A DNA stretch of 43,515 nt from an uncultured Oscillospiraceae bacterium. Lineage in GTDB: Bacteria > Bacillota > Clostridia > Oscillospirales > Oscillospiraceae. The DNA lies in contig CALXGG010000003.1 in assembly GCA_944387785.1 (NCBI GenBank), positions 1 through 43,515 of the forward strand, in the 5' to 3' direction. The notes below the pieces were generated by a model, which saw nothing but the letters and a program-made list of their open reading frames with translations, was not told where the DNA came from and ran no database searches. A program made the translations under genes and the position numbers. Below are positions 9,118 through 16,590 of the stretch, one piece after another (the first letter of the stretch is position 1; the number at the start of each line of letters is the position of its first letter).

Positions 9118-10595
9118 AACTGGAAATTCGGGGCAGCGACCACGAATATAAATATGTGGTGGAGCAGAGCCTTCTGGCCCTGTTCCCCCAGGAGCGGCCG
9201 GTGTATGGGCCGGTGGACCCGGCCTCAGACAGCCGCTGGGCCGTCATCACCCTCCGGGAGGAGGGGGACCGCTGCCAGGTGACCACGGAGCTGGGCTGGG
9301 ACGGGAGATCCGCCCCCTTCACCCTGGCCGTTGACCTCTCCGGGGACGGCTACGCCCGGGAGGGCCAGCGCCGCCGGGCCATCGGCATGAGCTTTTTCCG
9401 GGCGGCCCGGGCGGCGACGGGCATCGCGCCTCCCTGGGGAAGCCTTTCCGGCATCCGCCCGGCCAAGGTGGCCGAGGAGCTGCTGGAGGAGGGCCGTACC
9501 CCCCAGGAGGCGGAAAAGGCCCTGGAGGAGATCTATTTCGTCACCCCCCAGCGCGCCCGGCTGTGCATGGACGCGGCCCTGGCTGCCCGGCGGGCGGAGG
9601 CCATGCTGGAAAAGAGGGATATCTCCCTCTATGTGGGCATTCCCTTCTGCCCTACCCGCTGCGCCTATTGCAGCTTCGTCAGCAACAGTGTGGAAAAGTC
9701 CTTCCACCTGGTGGAGCCCTATCTGGAGGCCCTCCACCGGGAGATCGGGGAGGCGGCCCGGGTGGTGAAGGAGCTGGGGCTGCGGGTGCGGTCCTTCTAC
9801 ATGGGCGGCGGCACCCCTACCACCCTTACCGCAGAGCAGATGGACCGGCTGATGGGGCAGGTGGAAGGGGCCTTTGACCTCTCCGCCTCGGTGGAGACCA
9901 CCGTGGAGGCCGGGCGGCCGGACACCATCACCCGGGAGAAGCTGGAGGTGCTGCGCCGCCACGGCGTCAGCCGCATCAGCGTCAACCCCCAGACCATGGA
10001 GGACCATGTGCTCCGGGCCATCGGCCGCCGCCACACCGCCGGGGAGATCCGGGAGGTGATGGGCCTGGTGGGCGCCATGGGCTTCCCCCATGTGAACATG
10101 GACCTCATCGCCGGCCTTCCCCAGGACACGCCGGAGGGCTTCCGCCGGAGCCTCACGGAGGTCATGGCCTTCGGCACCGACAACCTCACCGTCCACACCC
10201 TCAGCCTCAAAAAGGGCAGCCGCATCACCCTGGAGGGCAGCCGCATCCCCACGGAGGCGGAGGTGGGGGAGATGCTCTCCTTCGCCGACCCCACCCTCCG
10301 CGGGGCGGGCTTTGCCCCCTACTACCTCTACCGGCAGAAATACCAGTCCGGCAGCTTTGAGAACACCGGCTGGTGCAGGGAAGGCGGGGAGGGCTGGTAC
10401 AACATCTACATCATGGAGGAGCTCCACACCATCCTCAGCCTGGGGGCCGGCGGCTCCACCAAGATGGTGGATCGTGCCGGCGGGCGGATCCAGCGGGCCT
10501 TTAATCTGAAATTCCCCCAGGAATATATCCAGCGCCCGGAAAAAATCGCGGAAAACCACCAGGCTTTCCGGGCATTCTATCAGCAGATGGGGTGA
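9114..10595 (+). CDS. hemZ: Radical SAM protein HemZ (coproporphyrinogen dehydrogenase-like)
   Basis: A radical SAM enzyme of the HemN/HemW superfamily in its Firmicutes HemZ branch. The [4Fe-4S]-SAM motif is C179-x3-C183-x2-C186 in FCPTRCAYCSF, followed by the GGGTPT glycine motif near residue 234. A 165-residue N-terminal region precedes the radical SAM core, as in Bacillus HemZ. The name implies oxygen-independent coproporphyrinogen III oxidation, but this activity is poorly supported for HemZ and no other haem genes are nearby, so the real substrate is open. Translationally coupled to the upstream MBL gene. Confidence 0.88.
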   Translation: MKLEIRGSDHEYKYVVEQSLLALFPQERPVYGPVDPASDSRWAVITLREEGDRCQVTTELGWDGRSAPFTLAVDLSGDGYAREGQRRRAIGMSFFRAARAATGIAPPWGSLSGIRPAKVAEELLEEGRTPQEAEKALEEIYFVTPQRARLCMDAALAARRAEAMLEKRDISLYVGIPFCPTRCAYCSFVSNSVEKSFHLVEPYLEALHREIGEAARVVKELGLRVRSFYMGGGTPTTLTAEQMDRLMGQVEGAFDLSASVETTVEAGRPDTITREKLEVLRRHGVSRISVNPQTMEDHVLRAIGRRHTAGEIREVMGLVGAMGFPHVNMDLIAGLPQDTPEGFRRSLTEVMAFGTDNLTVHTLSLKKGSRITLEGSRIPTEAEVGEMLSFADPTLRGAGFAPYYLYRQKYQSGSFENTGWCREGGEGWYNIYIMEELHTILSLGAGGSTKMVDRAGGRIQRAFNLKFPQEYIQRPEKIAENHQAFRAFYQQMG

Positions 10596-10625
10596 GCCCC
10601 CTCCCGGAAGAAAGGAGCATTGCCT

Positions 10626-11564
10626 ATGGCCTATTCCCTGAAAGAGATCAACGAAGCCGTCCGCAGCGACCCCAGGGGGTTCGTGGAGGAATGCGACGCG
10701 GCCTATAACCGGAAGATAGAAGCGGCCGCCCGGCGGATCGCGGAGAACCGGGTGAAATCCCGGATCGTGCTGCTCTCCGGGCCCTCCGGCAGCGGCAAGA
10801 CCACTACCGCCAAGAAGATCGAGGTGAAGCTGGAGGAAATGGGCATCCAGTCCCACGCCATCTCCATGGACAACTACTTCCAGACCGTGGACCCGGAGAC
10901 CGCCCCCCGGAACCGGGAGGGCCTTATCGACTATGAGTCCCCCTTCTGCCTGGATATGGACCTTCTCAACCGCCACTTCAAGATGCTGGACCGGGGGGAG
11001 AAGATCCACATCCCCAAGTTTGAGTTTGCCCGGCAGATGCGCTCGGCCATCAAGAGCAGCCCCCTGCGGCTGGGGAAGGACGAGATCGCCATCTTCGAGG
11101 GCATCCACGCCCTCAACGACATCATCACCGGCAAGAACCCCAACGCCATGAAGGTCTACATCTCCGCCCGCTCCAACGTGGTGGATGAGAGCGGCAAGGT
11201 GGCGTTCAAGGGCACCTGGATGCGCCTGGCCCGGCGCACCGTCCGGGACGCCAAGTTCCGCTCCTGGGAGCCCTCCGTCACCATCAAGATGTGGGCCAAC
11301 GTCCGCCGGGGGGAGAAGCTCTACATCTCCCCCTTCAAGGACAACGCGAATATCCAGTTCGACAGCTCCCTGCCCTACGAGGTCAACGTGGTCCGGGCCT
11401 TTGCCCTGCCCCTGTTCGAGCAGCTGACCCCGGAGATGGAGCGCTACGAGGAGATCGGCCACCTGCTGGAGGCCTATCCCAAGTTCGCGGAGCTGGACGA
11501 GAAGTATGTGGCGCCGGACTCCCTGATCCGGGAGTTTATCGGCGGCGGAATTTACGACGATTAA
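10626..11564 (+). CDS. Nucleoside kinase of the uridine kinase family
   Basis: A P-loop kinase of the uridine kinase/phosphoribulokinase family. Walker A GPSGSGKTTTAKK lies near residue 57, followed by SMDNYFQT (the family's Asp-Asn-Tyr substrate motif) and IFEGIHALND. Probable reaction: ATP-dependent phosphorylation of a nucleoside. At 312 residues it lacks the long N-terminal TGS-bearing region of the roughly 550-residue clostridial homologues. ATG 10626 has AAAGGAG 8 bases upstream; a TTG six bases earlier (10620) is in frame but too close to the ribosome site. Confidence 0.85.
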   Translation: MAYSLKEINEAVRSDPRGFVEECDAAYNRKIEAAARRIAENRVKSRIVLLSGPSGSGKTTTAKKIEVKLEEMGIQSHAISMDNYFQTVDPETAPRNREGLIDYESPFCLDMDLLNRHFKMLDRGEKIHIPKFEFARQMRSAIKSSPLRLGKDEIAIFEGIHALNDIITGKNPNAMKVYISARSNVVDESGKVAFKGTWMRLARRTVRDAKFRSWEPSVTIKMWANVRRGEKLYISPFKDNANIQFDSSLPYEVNVVRAFALPLFEQLTPEMERYEEIGHLLEAYPKFAELDEKYVAPDSLIREFIGGGIYDD

Positions 11565-11603
11565 GGCCCGGTAAGGGCCGGAAAACGAGGGAGGAATCCT
11601 GTT

Positions 11604-12020
11604 ATGGCCATTCGATTCAACAAAGAGATCTGGAACAAGCTGCTCCACCGCACCAAGGTCACCGCTGCCGGCGCCGCCGAGGCGGCCCGCACCGGCGCGG
11701 CCATCGTGGGGCAGAAGGCGGAGGAGACATTGGCCTGCGCCAAGCTGCGCGCCTCCATCCGGGAGCTGAAGGGGGAGATCGACAGCCAGCTGCGCTCTGC
11801 CGGCGAGCTGGTGTACGCCACCCACAAGGGCAGCCCCTCCGACAGCGACGCCCTCCAGGCCATCCTGGAGCGCCTGGACGCTCTGTACCGGGACCTGGAC
11901 GACGCCCAGCGGGAGCTGAAGATCCTCAAGGGGATGGTGTTTTGCGACGCCTGCGGGGCGGAAAACGCCGCCACCAACGTCTACTGCCAGGAGTGCGGCC
12001 AGCCCCTGAGCCGGATGTGA
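11604..12020 (+). CDS. Coiled-coil protein with C-terminal zinc ribbon
   Basis: 138 residues. The N-terminal two thirds are Ala/Glu/Lys/Leu-rich and probably helical, with heptad-like stretches (residues 35-70 and 82-110). The C-terminus holds a zinc ribbon, C114-x2-C117 and C128-x2-C131 (FCDACG and YCQECG). Such small helical zinc-ribbon proteins are common in Clostridia and unstudied; a scaffold or adaptor role is possible but unproven. GGGAGGA lies 10 bases before ATG. It sits 39 bases after the nucleoside kinase and may be cotranscribed with it. Confidence 0.75.
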   Translation: MAIRFNKEIWNKLLHRTKVTAAGAAEAARTGAAIVGQKAEETLACAKLRASIRELKGEIDSQLRSAGELVYATHKGSPSDSDALQAILERLDALYRDLDDAQRELKILKGMVFCDACGAENAATNVYCQECGQPLSRM

Positions 12021-12113
12021 GTTCCGGGAGCCAGGGTGTCATGGCCGCCCGGGGCGGGCCGTATACTGTCCCGGGGGGCCATGCCGCCTAATACGCGATA
12101 AAGAGGTTATTCC

Positions 12114-13721
12114 ATGTCCAAAGAAAAGAAACAGTCCTTTATGGGCGGCGTGACGGTGCTGGCCATCTCCACCGTGTTCGTCAAGATCTGCGGCGCCCTG
12201 TACAAGATCCCGCTCAACAACATCCTGGGGGACGAGGGCGTCACCCACTTCATGAGCGCCTACAACATCTACGCCTTCCTCCTGACCCTCTCCACCGCCG
12301 GGCTGCCCCTGGCCCTCAGCAAGCTCATCAGCGAGGCCAACGCCACCGGCCGGCGCAACCAGATGCGCCGCTGCTTCAACACCGCCATGGCCCTGTTCCT
12401 GGCGGTGGGGGCGGCGGGCACGGCGGCCATGCTCCTCTTCACCGAGCGGCTGGCGGAGCTGATGAACAACTCCATGGCCTACTGGCCCATCAAGGCCCTG
12501 GGGGTGTCGGTGATCTGCGTGTCCATCATGTGCGCCTACCGGGGCTTTGCCCAGGGGCGGCAGAACATGGTGCCCACCGCCGTGTCCCAGTTCATCGAGG
12601 CCCTGTTCAAGCTCCTCATCGGCCTGCCCCTGGCCTGGTACCTGATCCGGATGGGCAAGTCCCTGGAGATCGGCGCCGCCGGCGCCATCGTGGGCGTCAG
12701 CGCCGGTACGGTGCTGGCCATGCTGTACATGATCGTCAACTACCGCCGCCACCGGGAGCCGGCCCTGGCGGGGACGGACGCCCCCCAGGGCTACGGCGTG
12801 ATCCTCAAGCGGCTTTTGTGGCTGGGCATCCCCATCACCATCGGCCAGGCGAGCATGAGCCTTCTGAACCTTCTGGACCAGACCATCATCCTGGGCCAGC
12901 TCCAGGGGGTCCTGGGCCTGACGGAGAAGGACGCCGCCGCCCTCTACGGCCAGTACACCTTCTCCAGCACCCTCTTCAACCTGCCCGCCTCCTTCCTGCC
13001 GGCCGTGGCCATCAGCCTGATCCCCGCCATCTCCGTGGCGGTGGCCCGGAAGGAGCACGGGGAGGTCAACCGGGTGGTCACCACCAGCTTCCGGCTCATC
13101 GCCATGCTGGCCCTCCCCGCCGGAGTGGGCCTGTCGGTGCTGGCGGGGCCCATTTTGCAGCTGCTCTACCCCGCCCAGGCGGAGGCCGCCGCCGCCGCCA
13201 CCTACCACCTGCAGCTGCTGGGCATCGCCTCCATCTTTGTGTGCGTGATGCTGCTGACCAACTCCATCATGCAGGCCCACGGCAAGGTCCAGCTGCCCAT
13301 CTATACCATGCTGCTGGGCGGCGCGGTGAAGGTGGCCATCAACTATATCCTGGTGGGCGACCCGGACATCAACATCAAGGGGGCCCCCATCGGCACCCTG
13401 GTGTGCTACGGCCTCATCGCCCTGGTGAACCTGGTGATCGTGTGGCGGCTGCTGGAGGAGAAGCCCCGCTACCTGAAGGTCTTTGCGCGTCCCGTGCTGG
13501 CCTCCGCCATCATGGGGGCCACGGCCTGGGCGGTCCACGGCCTGTGCGGCCGGTTCCTCACCGGCGGCTACGTCAGGGAGAGCCTGGCCACCCTGGTGGC
13601 CATCGGCGCGGCGGTGGTGGTGTATTTCATCCTGGTGCTGGCCCTGCGGCTCATCACCCGGGAGGACCTGAAGATGATCCCCAAGGGAGACAAGATCGCC
13701 GCCATCCTGCACATCCGCTGA
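12114..13721 (+). CDS. MurJ/SpoVB-family lipid-linked polysaccharide flippase
   Basis: A 535-residue polytopic membrane protein of the MOP/MATE flippase superfamily, with about 14 predicted hydrophobic segments. The opening GGVTVLAISTVFVKICGALYK and the YRGFAQGRQNMVPTA motif near residue 142 are typical of the SpoVB/YabM/MurJ group, which flips lipid-linked precursors such as lipid II across the membrane. In Bacillus, yabM lies just upstream of the yabO-yabP-yabQ-divIC cluster. The same order here (with HU between) supports a YabM/SpoVB-type role in cell-wall or spore-cortex synthesis rather than drug export. Confidence 0.88.
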   Translation: MSKEKKQSFMGGVTVLAISTVFVKICGALYKIPLNNILGDEGVTHFMSAYNIYAFLLTLSTAGLPLALSKLISEANATGRRNQMRRCFNTAMALFLAVGAAGTAAMLLFTERLAELMNNSMAYWPIKALGVSVICVSIMCAYRGFAQGRQNMVPTAVSQFIEALFKLLIGLPLAWYLIRMGKSLEIGAAGAIVGVSAGTVLAMLYMIVNYRRHREPALAGTDAPQGYGVILKRLLWLGIPITIGQASMSLLNLLDQTIILGQLQGVLGLTEKDAAALYGQYTFSSTLFNLPASFLPAVAISLIPAISVAVARKEHGEVNRVVTTSFRLIAMLALPAGVGLSVLAGPILQLLYPAQAEAAAAATYHLQLLGIASIFVCVMLLTNSIMQAHGKVQLPIYTMLLGGAVKVAINYILVGDPDINIKGAPIGTLVCYGLIALVNLVIVWRLLEEKPRYLKVFARPVLASAIMGATAWAVHGLCGRFLTGGYVRESLATLVAIGAAVVVYFILVLALRLITREDLKMIPKGDKIAAILHIR

Positions 13722-13771
13722 GTATTGTCTGCTATTTTTCCATAGAAACCGGATTTTTGGGGATAAAATCC

Positions 13772-13800
13772 TTGCAAGTGAGAGAAAAATATGATAGATT
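13772..13800 (+). promoter_or_regulatory. Promoter of hup
   Basis: TTGCAA (13772-13777), 17 bp, TAGATT (13795-13800) in an AT-rich stretch, about 65 bases before the HU start. A second TTGACA near 13834 has no matching -10. Confidence 0.5.
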
Positions 13801-13866
13801 AGGTTTGCACATCGAACAGAGGGGCCCTGCCCTTGACAAAAGAAAAGTAAAGGAGAACATCTCGCG

Positions 13867-14142
13867 ATGAATAAGGCTGAATTGATCAATGCGGTGGCGG
13901 AGAAGGCTGCCCTGTCCAAGAAGGATTCCGAGGCCGCTGTCAACGCCGCGCTGGAGGCCATTGCCGCCGCCCTGACCGAGGGCGAGAAGGTGCAGCTGGT
14001 GGGCTTCGGCTCCTTCGAGGTGAAGAAGCGTGAGGCCCGGGTGGGCCGCAACCCCAAGACCAAGGAGGAGATCCAGATCCCTGCCTCCAAGGTCCCCGTG
14101 TTCAAGGCCGGCAAGGCCCTGAAGGACGCTGTGGCGGAGTAA
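13867..14142 (+). CDS. hup: HU-family DNA-binding protein
   Basis: A 91-residue histone-like protein that bends and compacts DNA as a dimer. It begins [19 protein letters not shown] and carries the family signature [20 protein letters not shown] (residues 46-65), including the proline-containing beta-arm that enters the minor groove (ending [19 protein letters not shown]). It heads the rqcP-yabP-yabQ-divIC cluster, as in many Clostridia. Its own promoter and a following hairpin suggest that most transcripts are short and abundant, with some read-through. Confidence 0.97.
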   Translation: MNKAELINAVAEKAALSKKDSEAAVNAALEAIAAALTEGEKVQLVGFGSFEVKKREARVGRNPKTKEEIQIPASKVPVFKAGKALKDAVAE

Positions 14143-14153
14143 GACAGACTGAC

Positions 14154-14187
14154 CGGGGCGCGGCGGAGGGCCGCGCCCCGTCCTTTT
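14154..14187 (+). terminator. Hairpin terminator or attenuator between hup and rqcP
   Basis: 11-bp GC stem CGGGGCGCGGC / GCCGCGCCCCG (14154-14164 with 14170-14180), 5-base loop, then TCCTTTT. It would favour hup over the downstream genes. Confidence 0.65.
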
Positions 14188-14201
14188 GAGAGGAGGGCCC
14201 C

Positions 14202-14459
14202 ATGCGGCTGGACAAATATCTGAAGGTTTCCCGGCTCATCAAGCGCCGGACGGTGGCCAACGAGGCCTGTGACAACCAGCGGGTCACCGTCAACGGCCGG
14301 GTGGCCCGGGCCTCCTACGAGGTGAAGGCGGGGGACGTCATCGCCATCCGTTTCGGGGAGCGGACCCTGGCCGTGGAGGTGGTGTCCGTCCAGGAGAACG
14401 CGGGCAAGGCGGACGCCGCGGCTATGTACCGGGAGGTATCCCCCGGGGAGCGGGCATAA
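14202..14459 (+). CDS. rqcP: S4-domain RNA-binding protein RqcP (YabO)
   Basis: 85 residues forming one S4 RNA-binding domain: MRLDKYLKVSRLIKRR, then DNQRVTVNGRVARASYEVKAGD. In Bacillus this protein (YabO/RqcP) works with RqcH on stalled 50S subunits during ribosome-associated quality control, aiding C-terminal alanine tailing of nascent chains. The location immediately before yabP-yabQ-divIC is the same as in Bacillus and decides between RqcP and the related HslR. GAGAGGAGG lies 6 bases before the ATG. Its stop codon overlaps a candidate sporulation promoter for yabP. Confidence 0.93.
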   Translation: MRLDKYLKVSRLIKRRTVANEACDNQRVTVNGRVARASYEVKAGDVIAIRFGERTLAVEVVSVQENAGKADAAAMYREVSPGERA

Positions 14460-14483
14460 ATCGGACAGACCTCCCATATACAT
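14454..14483 (+). promoter_or_regulatory. Candidate sigma-E-type promoter for yabP
   Basis: GCATAAA (14454-14460, over the rqcP stop) and CATATACAT (14475-14483), 14 bp apart. This partly matches the sigma-E pattern (about KMATATT, 13-15 bp, CATACAnT). In Bacillus, yabP and yabQ are mother-cell sporulation genes. Matches are partial, so this is a candidate only. Confidence 0.35.
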
Positions 14484-14507
14484 CTAGGGAAGATGGATAT
14501 GGGAGGT
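14469..14507 (+). promoter_or_regulatory. Hairpin that buries the yabP ribosome-binding site
   Basis: ACCTCCCATAT (14469-14479) pairs with ATATGGGAGGT (14497-14507). One mismatch and five more pairs (CATCT/AGATG) continue inward around an AGGGA loop. The right arm contains GGGAGG, the Shine-Dalgarno of yabP. TTTT follows, so weak terminator activity is also possible. Confidence 0.7.
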
Positions 14508-14513
14508 TTTGCT

Positions 14514-14801
14514 ATGCCCTATGAGGAAATGACGGCCGGGATGCAGCACCGGCTGGAGCTGGAGGGCCGGGAGCGGCTGGTGGTGTCCGGGGTGGAGGAG
14601 GTGGAACGCTTTGACGAGGAGGAGATCGTCATGGCCACCACCGCCGGCACCCTGGTGGTGGGGGGGATGAACCTGCACATCGGCAAGCTGAACCTGGACG
14701 GCGGGGAGCTCCATGTGGACGGCGCCATCCACACCCTGCTCTATGAGGACAGCGCCCCCGCCGACCGCCGGGGCGGCTTCCTGCGGCGGCTGCTGGGCTG
14801 A
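14514..14801 (+). CDS. yabP: Sporulation protein YabP
   Basis: A 95-residue YabP/YqfC-family protein needed for spore formation (in Bacillus, together with YabQ, for cortex assembly). Typical features are an N-terminal LELEGRERLVVSGVEEVERFDEEEI stretch (residues 14-38) and a beta-rich core TTAGTLVVGGMNLHIGKLNL. I place the start at ATG 14514, 7 bases after GGGAGG; the ATG at 14493 lacks a ribosome site and adds seven atypical residues. The stop and the next start overlap (TGATG), coupling it to yabQ. Its ribosome site is sequestered in a hairpin in read-through transcripts. Confidence 0.9.
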   Translation: MPYEEMTAGMQHRLELEGRERLVVSGVEEVERFDEEEIVMATTAGTLVVGGMNLHIGKLNLDGGELHVDGAIHTLLYEDSAPADRRGGFLRRLLG

Positions 14802-15565
14802 TGGGGGTCAATATTTCCCAGCAGCTGGCGCTGTTCCTGCGCTCGGTGCTGCTGGGGGGCGTGCTGGGCCTGCTCTACGACCTGCTGCGCCCCTTCCGCC
14901 GCCGGTGCGGGCGGCTGGGGGAGGGCCTTCTGGACGCCCTCTACGGCGTGACGGCGGTGTCCGCCCTGTTCTTCTTCGTCATGGCCGGCGACGGGGAGCT
15001 GCGGATCTTCGTGGTGATGGGGACGATCGGGGGCGCGGTGCTGTTTTTCTGCCTGCTGAGCCAGGCCATGGCCCCGGTCTGGGAGTTCTGGGCGGCCCTC
15101 CTCCTGGCGCCCCTGGGCTGGGTGAAAAAAATTTTGGGAAAATGCCGGAAAAATTTCAAAAAACTCTTTTCTTTTTGGCGGAAGTGGTTTACAATAATAT
15201 CCACACGGCGGCGGCCCAAGGCCCCGCCCGCAAAAGAAGGGGAGGACGAGATGGCCGGCCAGACGAAACAGACGGCGGTTCCCGCCAAAAGCAAAAAGCG
15301 GCCCAGCGGCAGGCTCACGGCCATCATCCTGCTGGCGCTGTTCCTGGGCATCGGGATCCAGTTCCTGAACATGTACGGCAAGCTCCAGGAGGCCAAGGCG
15401 GAGGAGGCGGTGTACGCCGCCCAGCTGGCGGACCTCCAGGAGACCAACCAGCGCCTGGCGGAGGACATCGCCAACAGCCAGGACCCGGAGCTCATCGAGA
15501 AGGTGGCCCGGGACGACCTGGGCATGGCCGACGCGGGGGAGAAGATCTTCCGCTTTTCCAACTGA
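14801..15565 (+). CDS. YabQ-DivIC fusion: spore cortex protein joined to division protein
   Basis: One 254-residue reading frame spans two normally separate genes. Residues 1-150 are YabQ: membrane segments near 10-25, 47-65 and 68-88 and a basic tail (WVKKILGKCRKNFKKLF), a membrane protein required for spore cortex formation. Residues 151-254 are DivIC/FtsB-like: a basic cytoplasmic start, one membrane segment (about 170-188), then a coiled coil (LQEAKAEEAVYAAQLADLQ) and the AREDLGM-like VARDDLGMADAGE ending, a septum protein partner of FtsL. No stop separates them. An internal ATG at 15251 with GGGGAGG just upstream is in frame, so free DivIC may also be made. The alternative is a lost stop or indel in the A/T runs near 15124-15180. 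Confidence 0.85.
   Translation: MGVNISQQLALFLRSVLLGGVLGLLYDLLRPFRRRCGRLGEGLLDALYGVTAVSALFFFVMAGDGELRIFVVMGTIGGAVLFFCLLSQAMAPVWEFWAALLLAPLGWVKKILGKCRKNFKKLFSFWRKWFTIISTRRRPKAPPAKEGEDEMAGQTKQTAVPAKSKKRPSGRLTAIILLALFLGIGIQFLNMYGKLQEAKAEEAVYAAQLADLQETNQRLAEDIANSQDPELIEKVARDDLGMADAGEKIFRFSN
15167..15195 (+). promoter_or_regulatory. Possible internal promoter for the divIC part
   Basis: TTTTCT (15167-15172), 17 bp, TACAAT (15190-15195), in an unusually AT-rich island of this GC-rich region, 55 bases before the internal ATG 15251. The -35 match is poor. Confidence 0.35.
15236..15253 (+). promoter_or_regulatory. Internal ribosome-binding site and start for DivIC
   Basis: AAGGGGAGG (15236-15244) followed by ATG at 15251, exactly where DivIC homologues begin. 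It would allow independent translation of the last 104 codons. Confidence 0.65.
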
Positions 15566-15573
15566 ACACCGGC

Positions 15574-15605
15574 GCGGAGGGGCCCGGCCCCTCCGCGTTT
15601 TTTCT
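15574..15605 (+). terminator. Strong intrinsic terminator of the hup-divIC cluster
   Basis: GCGGAGGGGCC / GGCCCCTCCGC stem with a minimal loop (15574-15596), then G and six T (15598-15603). Confidence 0.9.
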
Positions 15606-15623
15606 TTTGGCGGCTCCGGGCAT

Positions 15624-15681
15624 AAAAAGGAGCCGCTGCCAAAGACAGCGGCCCAGGCGGGTGGGATATTGGAAAGCTTCC
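15624..15681 (-). ncRNA. Candidate short minus-strand RNA
   Basis: Bounded by a minus-strand promoter (15688-15717) and an intrinsic terminator whose stem is 15646-15652 with 15632-15638, followed by TCCTTTTT (15631-15624). The predicted transcript is about 58 bases and has no ribosome site or reading frame. It could be a small RNA, or just a promoter facing a terminator left from a degraded element. The rest of the 338-base gap between divIC and hpf holds GC-rich palindromes (15735-15815) and the hpf promoter, and no gene that I can support. Confidence 0.3.
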
Positions 15682-15687
15682 GGTATT

Positions 15688-15717
15688 ATTGTACAACCCC
15701 GGCCCACCCCTTGGCAA
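15688..15717 (-). promoter_or_regulatory. Minus-strand promoter for the candidate small RNA
   Basis: On the minus strand TTGCCA (15717-15712), 18 bp, TACAAT (15693-15688). No protein gene lies downstream before the terminator. Confidence 0.45.
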
Positions 15718-15832
15718 TAGGAGCTTTTGTCCCTTCCGGGGAGGTTTTGCCGAAAAAGGGCGAAGGCCCCCCGGGGGGCGCCGGGGCTGGACAAACCGGT
15801 CGCCGTCCCCGGGGGATTTGGAAAAATAGTGC

Positions 15833-15861
15833 TGTACAAGCCTGCCGGGAGATGGTACAAT
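15833..15861 (+). promoter_or_regulatory. Promoter of hpf
   Basis: TGTACA (15833-15838), 17 bp, TACAAT (15856-15861), 43 bases before the hpf start. The -35 is weak, as expected of a regulated promoter. Confidence 0.55.
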
Positions 15862-15903
15862 AGAAGTACCCAAACAAAGGGGAAGCAAGAAAGGAGCGAT
15901 TAT

Positions 15904-16449
15904 ATGAAGTTCACATTTACCTGCAAGAAGGTCGCCCTCAACGACTCCGTGAAGGAGTACGCCGAGAAGAAGATCTCCAAGCTGGATCGGTACTTCCGGG
16001 AGGACGCCGACGCAATTGTGACCTTCGCGGTGGAGAAGGACAACCGCTGTGTGGTGGAAGTGACCATCCGGGGCGGCGGCACCATCTTCCGCGCTCAAGA
16101 GGAGACCCGGGACGGCGATATCCGCAGCATCATCGACGCGGCCAGCGCCACCATCGACCGGCAGATCCGCAAGAACCGCACCCGCCTGAGCAAGCGCCTG
16201 CGCCAGGACGCTCTTGTCCCCAGCGTGCCCGAGGAGTTCGAGATCACCGAGGAGCGGGAGTTCGAGGTGGTGCGCACCAAGCATATCGCGGCAAAGCCCA
16301 TGGCGGCGGAGGAGGCCATTCTGCAGATGAACCTGCTGGGCCACGACTTCTTCGTGTTCCGCAACCCGGAGCAGGTGGTGTCCATCGTCTATCGCCGGAA
16401 GAACGGGGGCTACGGCCTGCTGGAGACCGACGGCGTGGAGGAAGAATGA
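15904..16449 (+). CDS. hpf: Long-form ribosome hibernation promoting factor
   Basis: 181 residues. The N-terminal about 100 residues form the HPF/YfiA domain (starting MKFTFTCKKVALNDSVKEY) that binds the decoding centre of idle 30S subunits. The C-terminal about 55 residues, from EREFEVVRTKHIAAKPM, form the dimerisation domain with the conserved MNLLGHDFFVFRN motif. Having both makes this long HPF, which alone drives 100S ribosome dimers in Firmicutes during stress or stationary phase. AAAGGAG precedes ATG 15904; longer in-frame readings upstream are non-coding GC-rich sequence. Confidence 0.96.
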   Translation: MKFTFTCKKVALNDSVKEYAEKKISKLDRYFREDADAIVTFAVEKDNRCVVEVTIRGGGTIFRAQEETRDGDIRSIIDAASATIDRQIRKNRTRLSKRLRQDALVPSVPEEFEITEEREFEVVRTKHIAAKPMAAEEAILQMNLLGHDFFVFRNPEQVVSIVYRRKNGGYGLLETDGVEEE

Positions 16450-16491
16450 TCGCTCTCATGGCGCCTTGCCGGCGCCGTGTGATATAGCAGG

Positions 16492-16519
16492 GAGGGCGGG
16501 GCCTTCAGGCCCCGCCCTC
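16492..16519 (+). terminator. GC hairpin after hpf
   Basis: Perfect 12-bp stem GAGGGCGGGGCC / GGCCCCGCCCTC with a TTCA loop, 43 bases after the hpf stop. There is no T-tract, so it may stabilise the RNA rather than terminate. Confidence 0.5.
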
Positions 16520-16550
16520 GGTCTGCCCCCGGGGCGCGCCCCGGAAGGGA

Positions 16551-16569
16551 GCCCCCGGCCGCCGGGGGC
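16551..16569 (+). terminator. Second GC hairpin before the HAD gene
   Basis: 8-bp stem GCCCCCGG / CCGGGGGC with a 3-base loop, followed by GTTTGAG. It lies 21 bases before the next start. Confidence 0.4.
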
Positions 16570-16590
16570 GTTTGAGAGGAGGAGATCGCA

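Noticed and set aside
9114..10595. Calling this gene hemN or hemW with confidence
   Set aside because: The long N-terminal region and CxxxCxxC spacing fit HemZ, and no haem pathway genes are present to confirm the activity.
10620..10626. TTG 10620 as start of the nucleoside kinase
   Set aside because: Only 2 bases separate it from AAAGGAG; ATG 10626 has proper spacing.
15727..15903. N-terminal extension of hpf in frame
   Set aside because: It covers the hpf promoter and GC-rich palindromes; AAAGGAG just before ATG 15904 and family alignment set the start.
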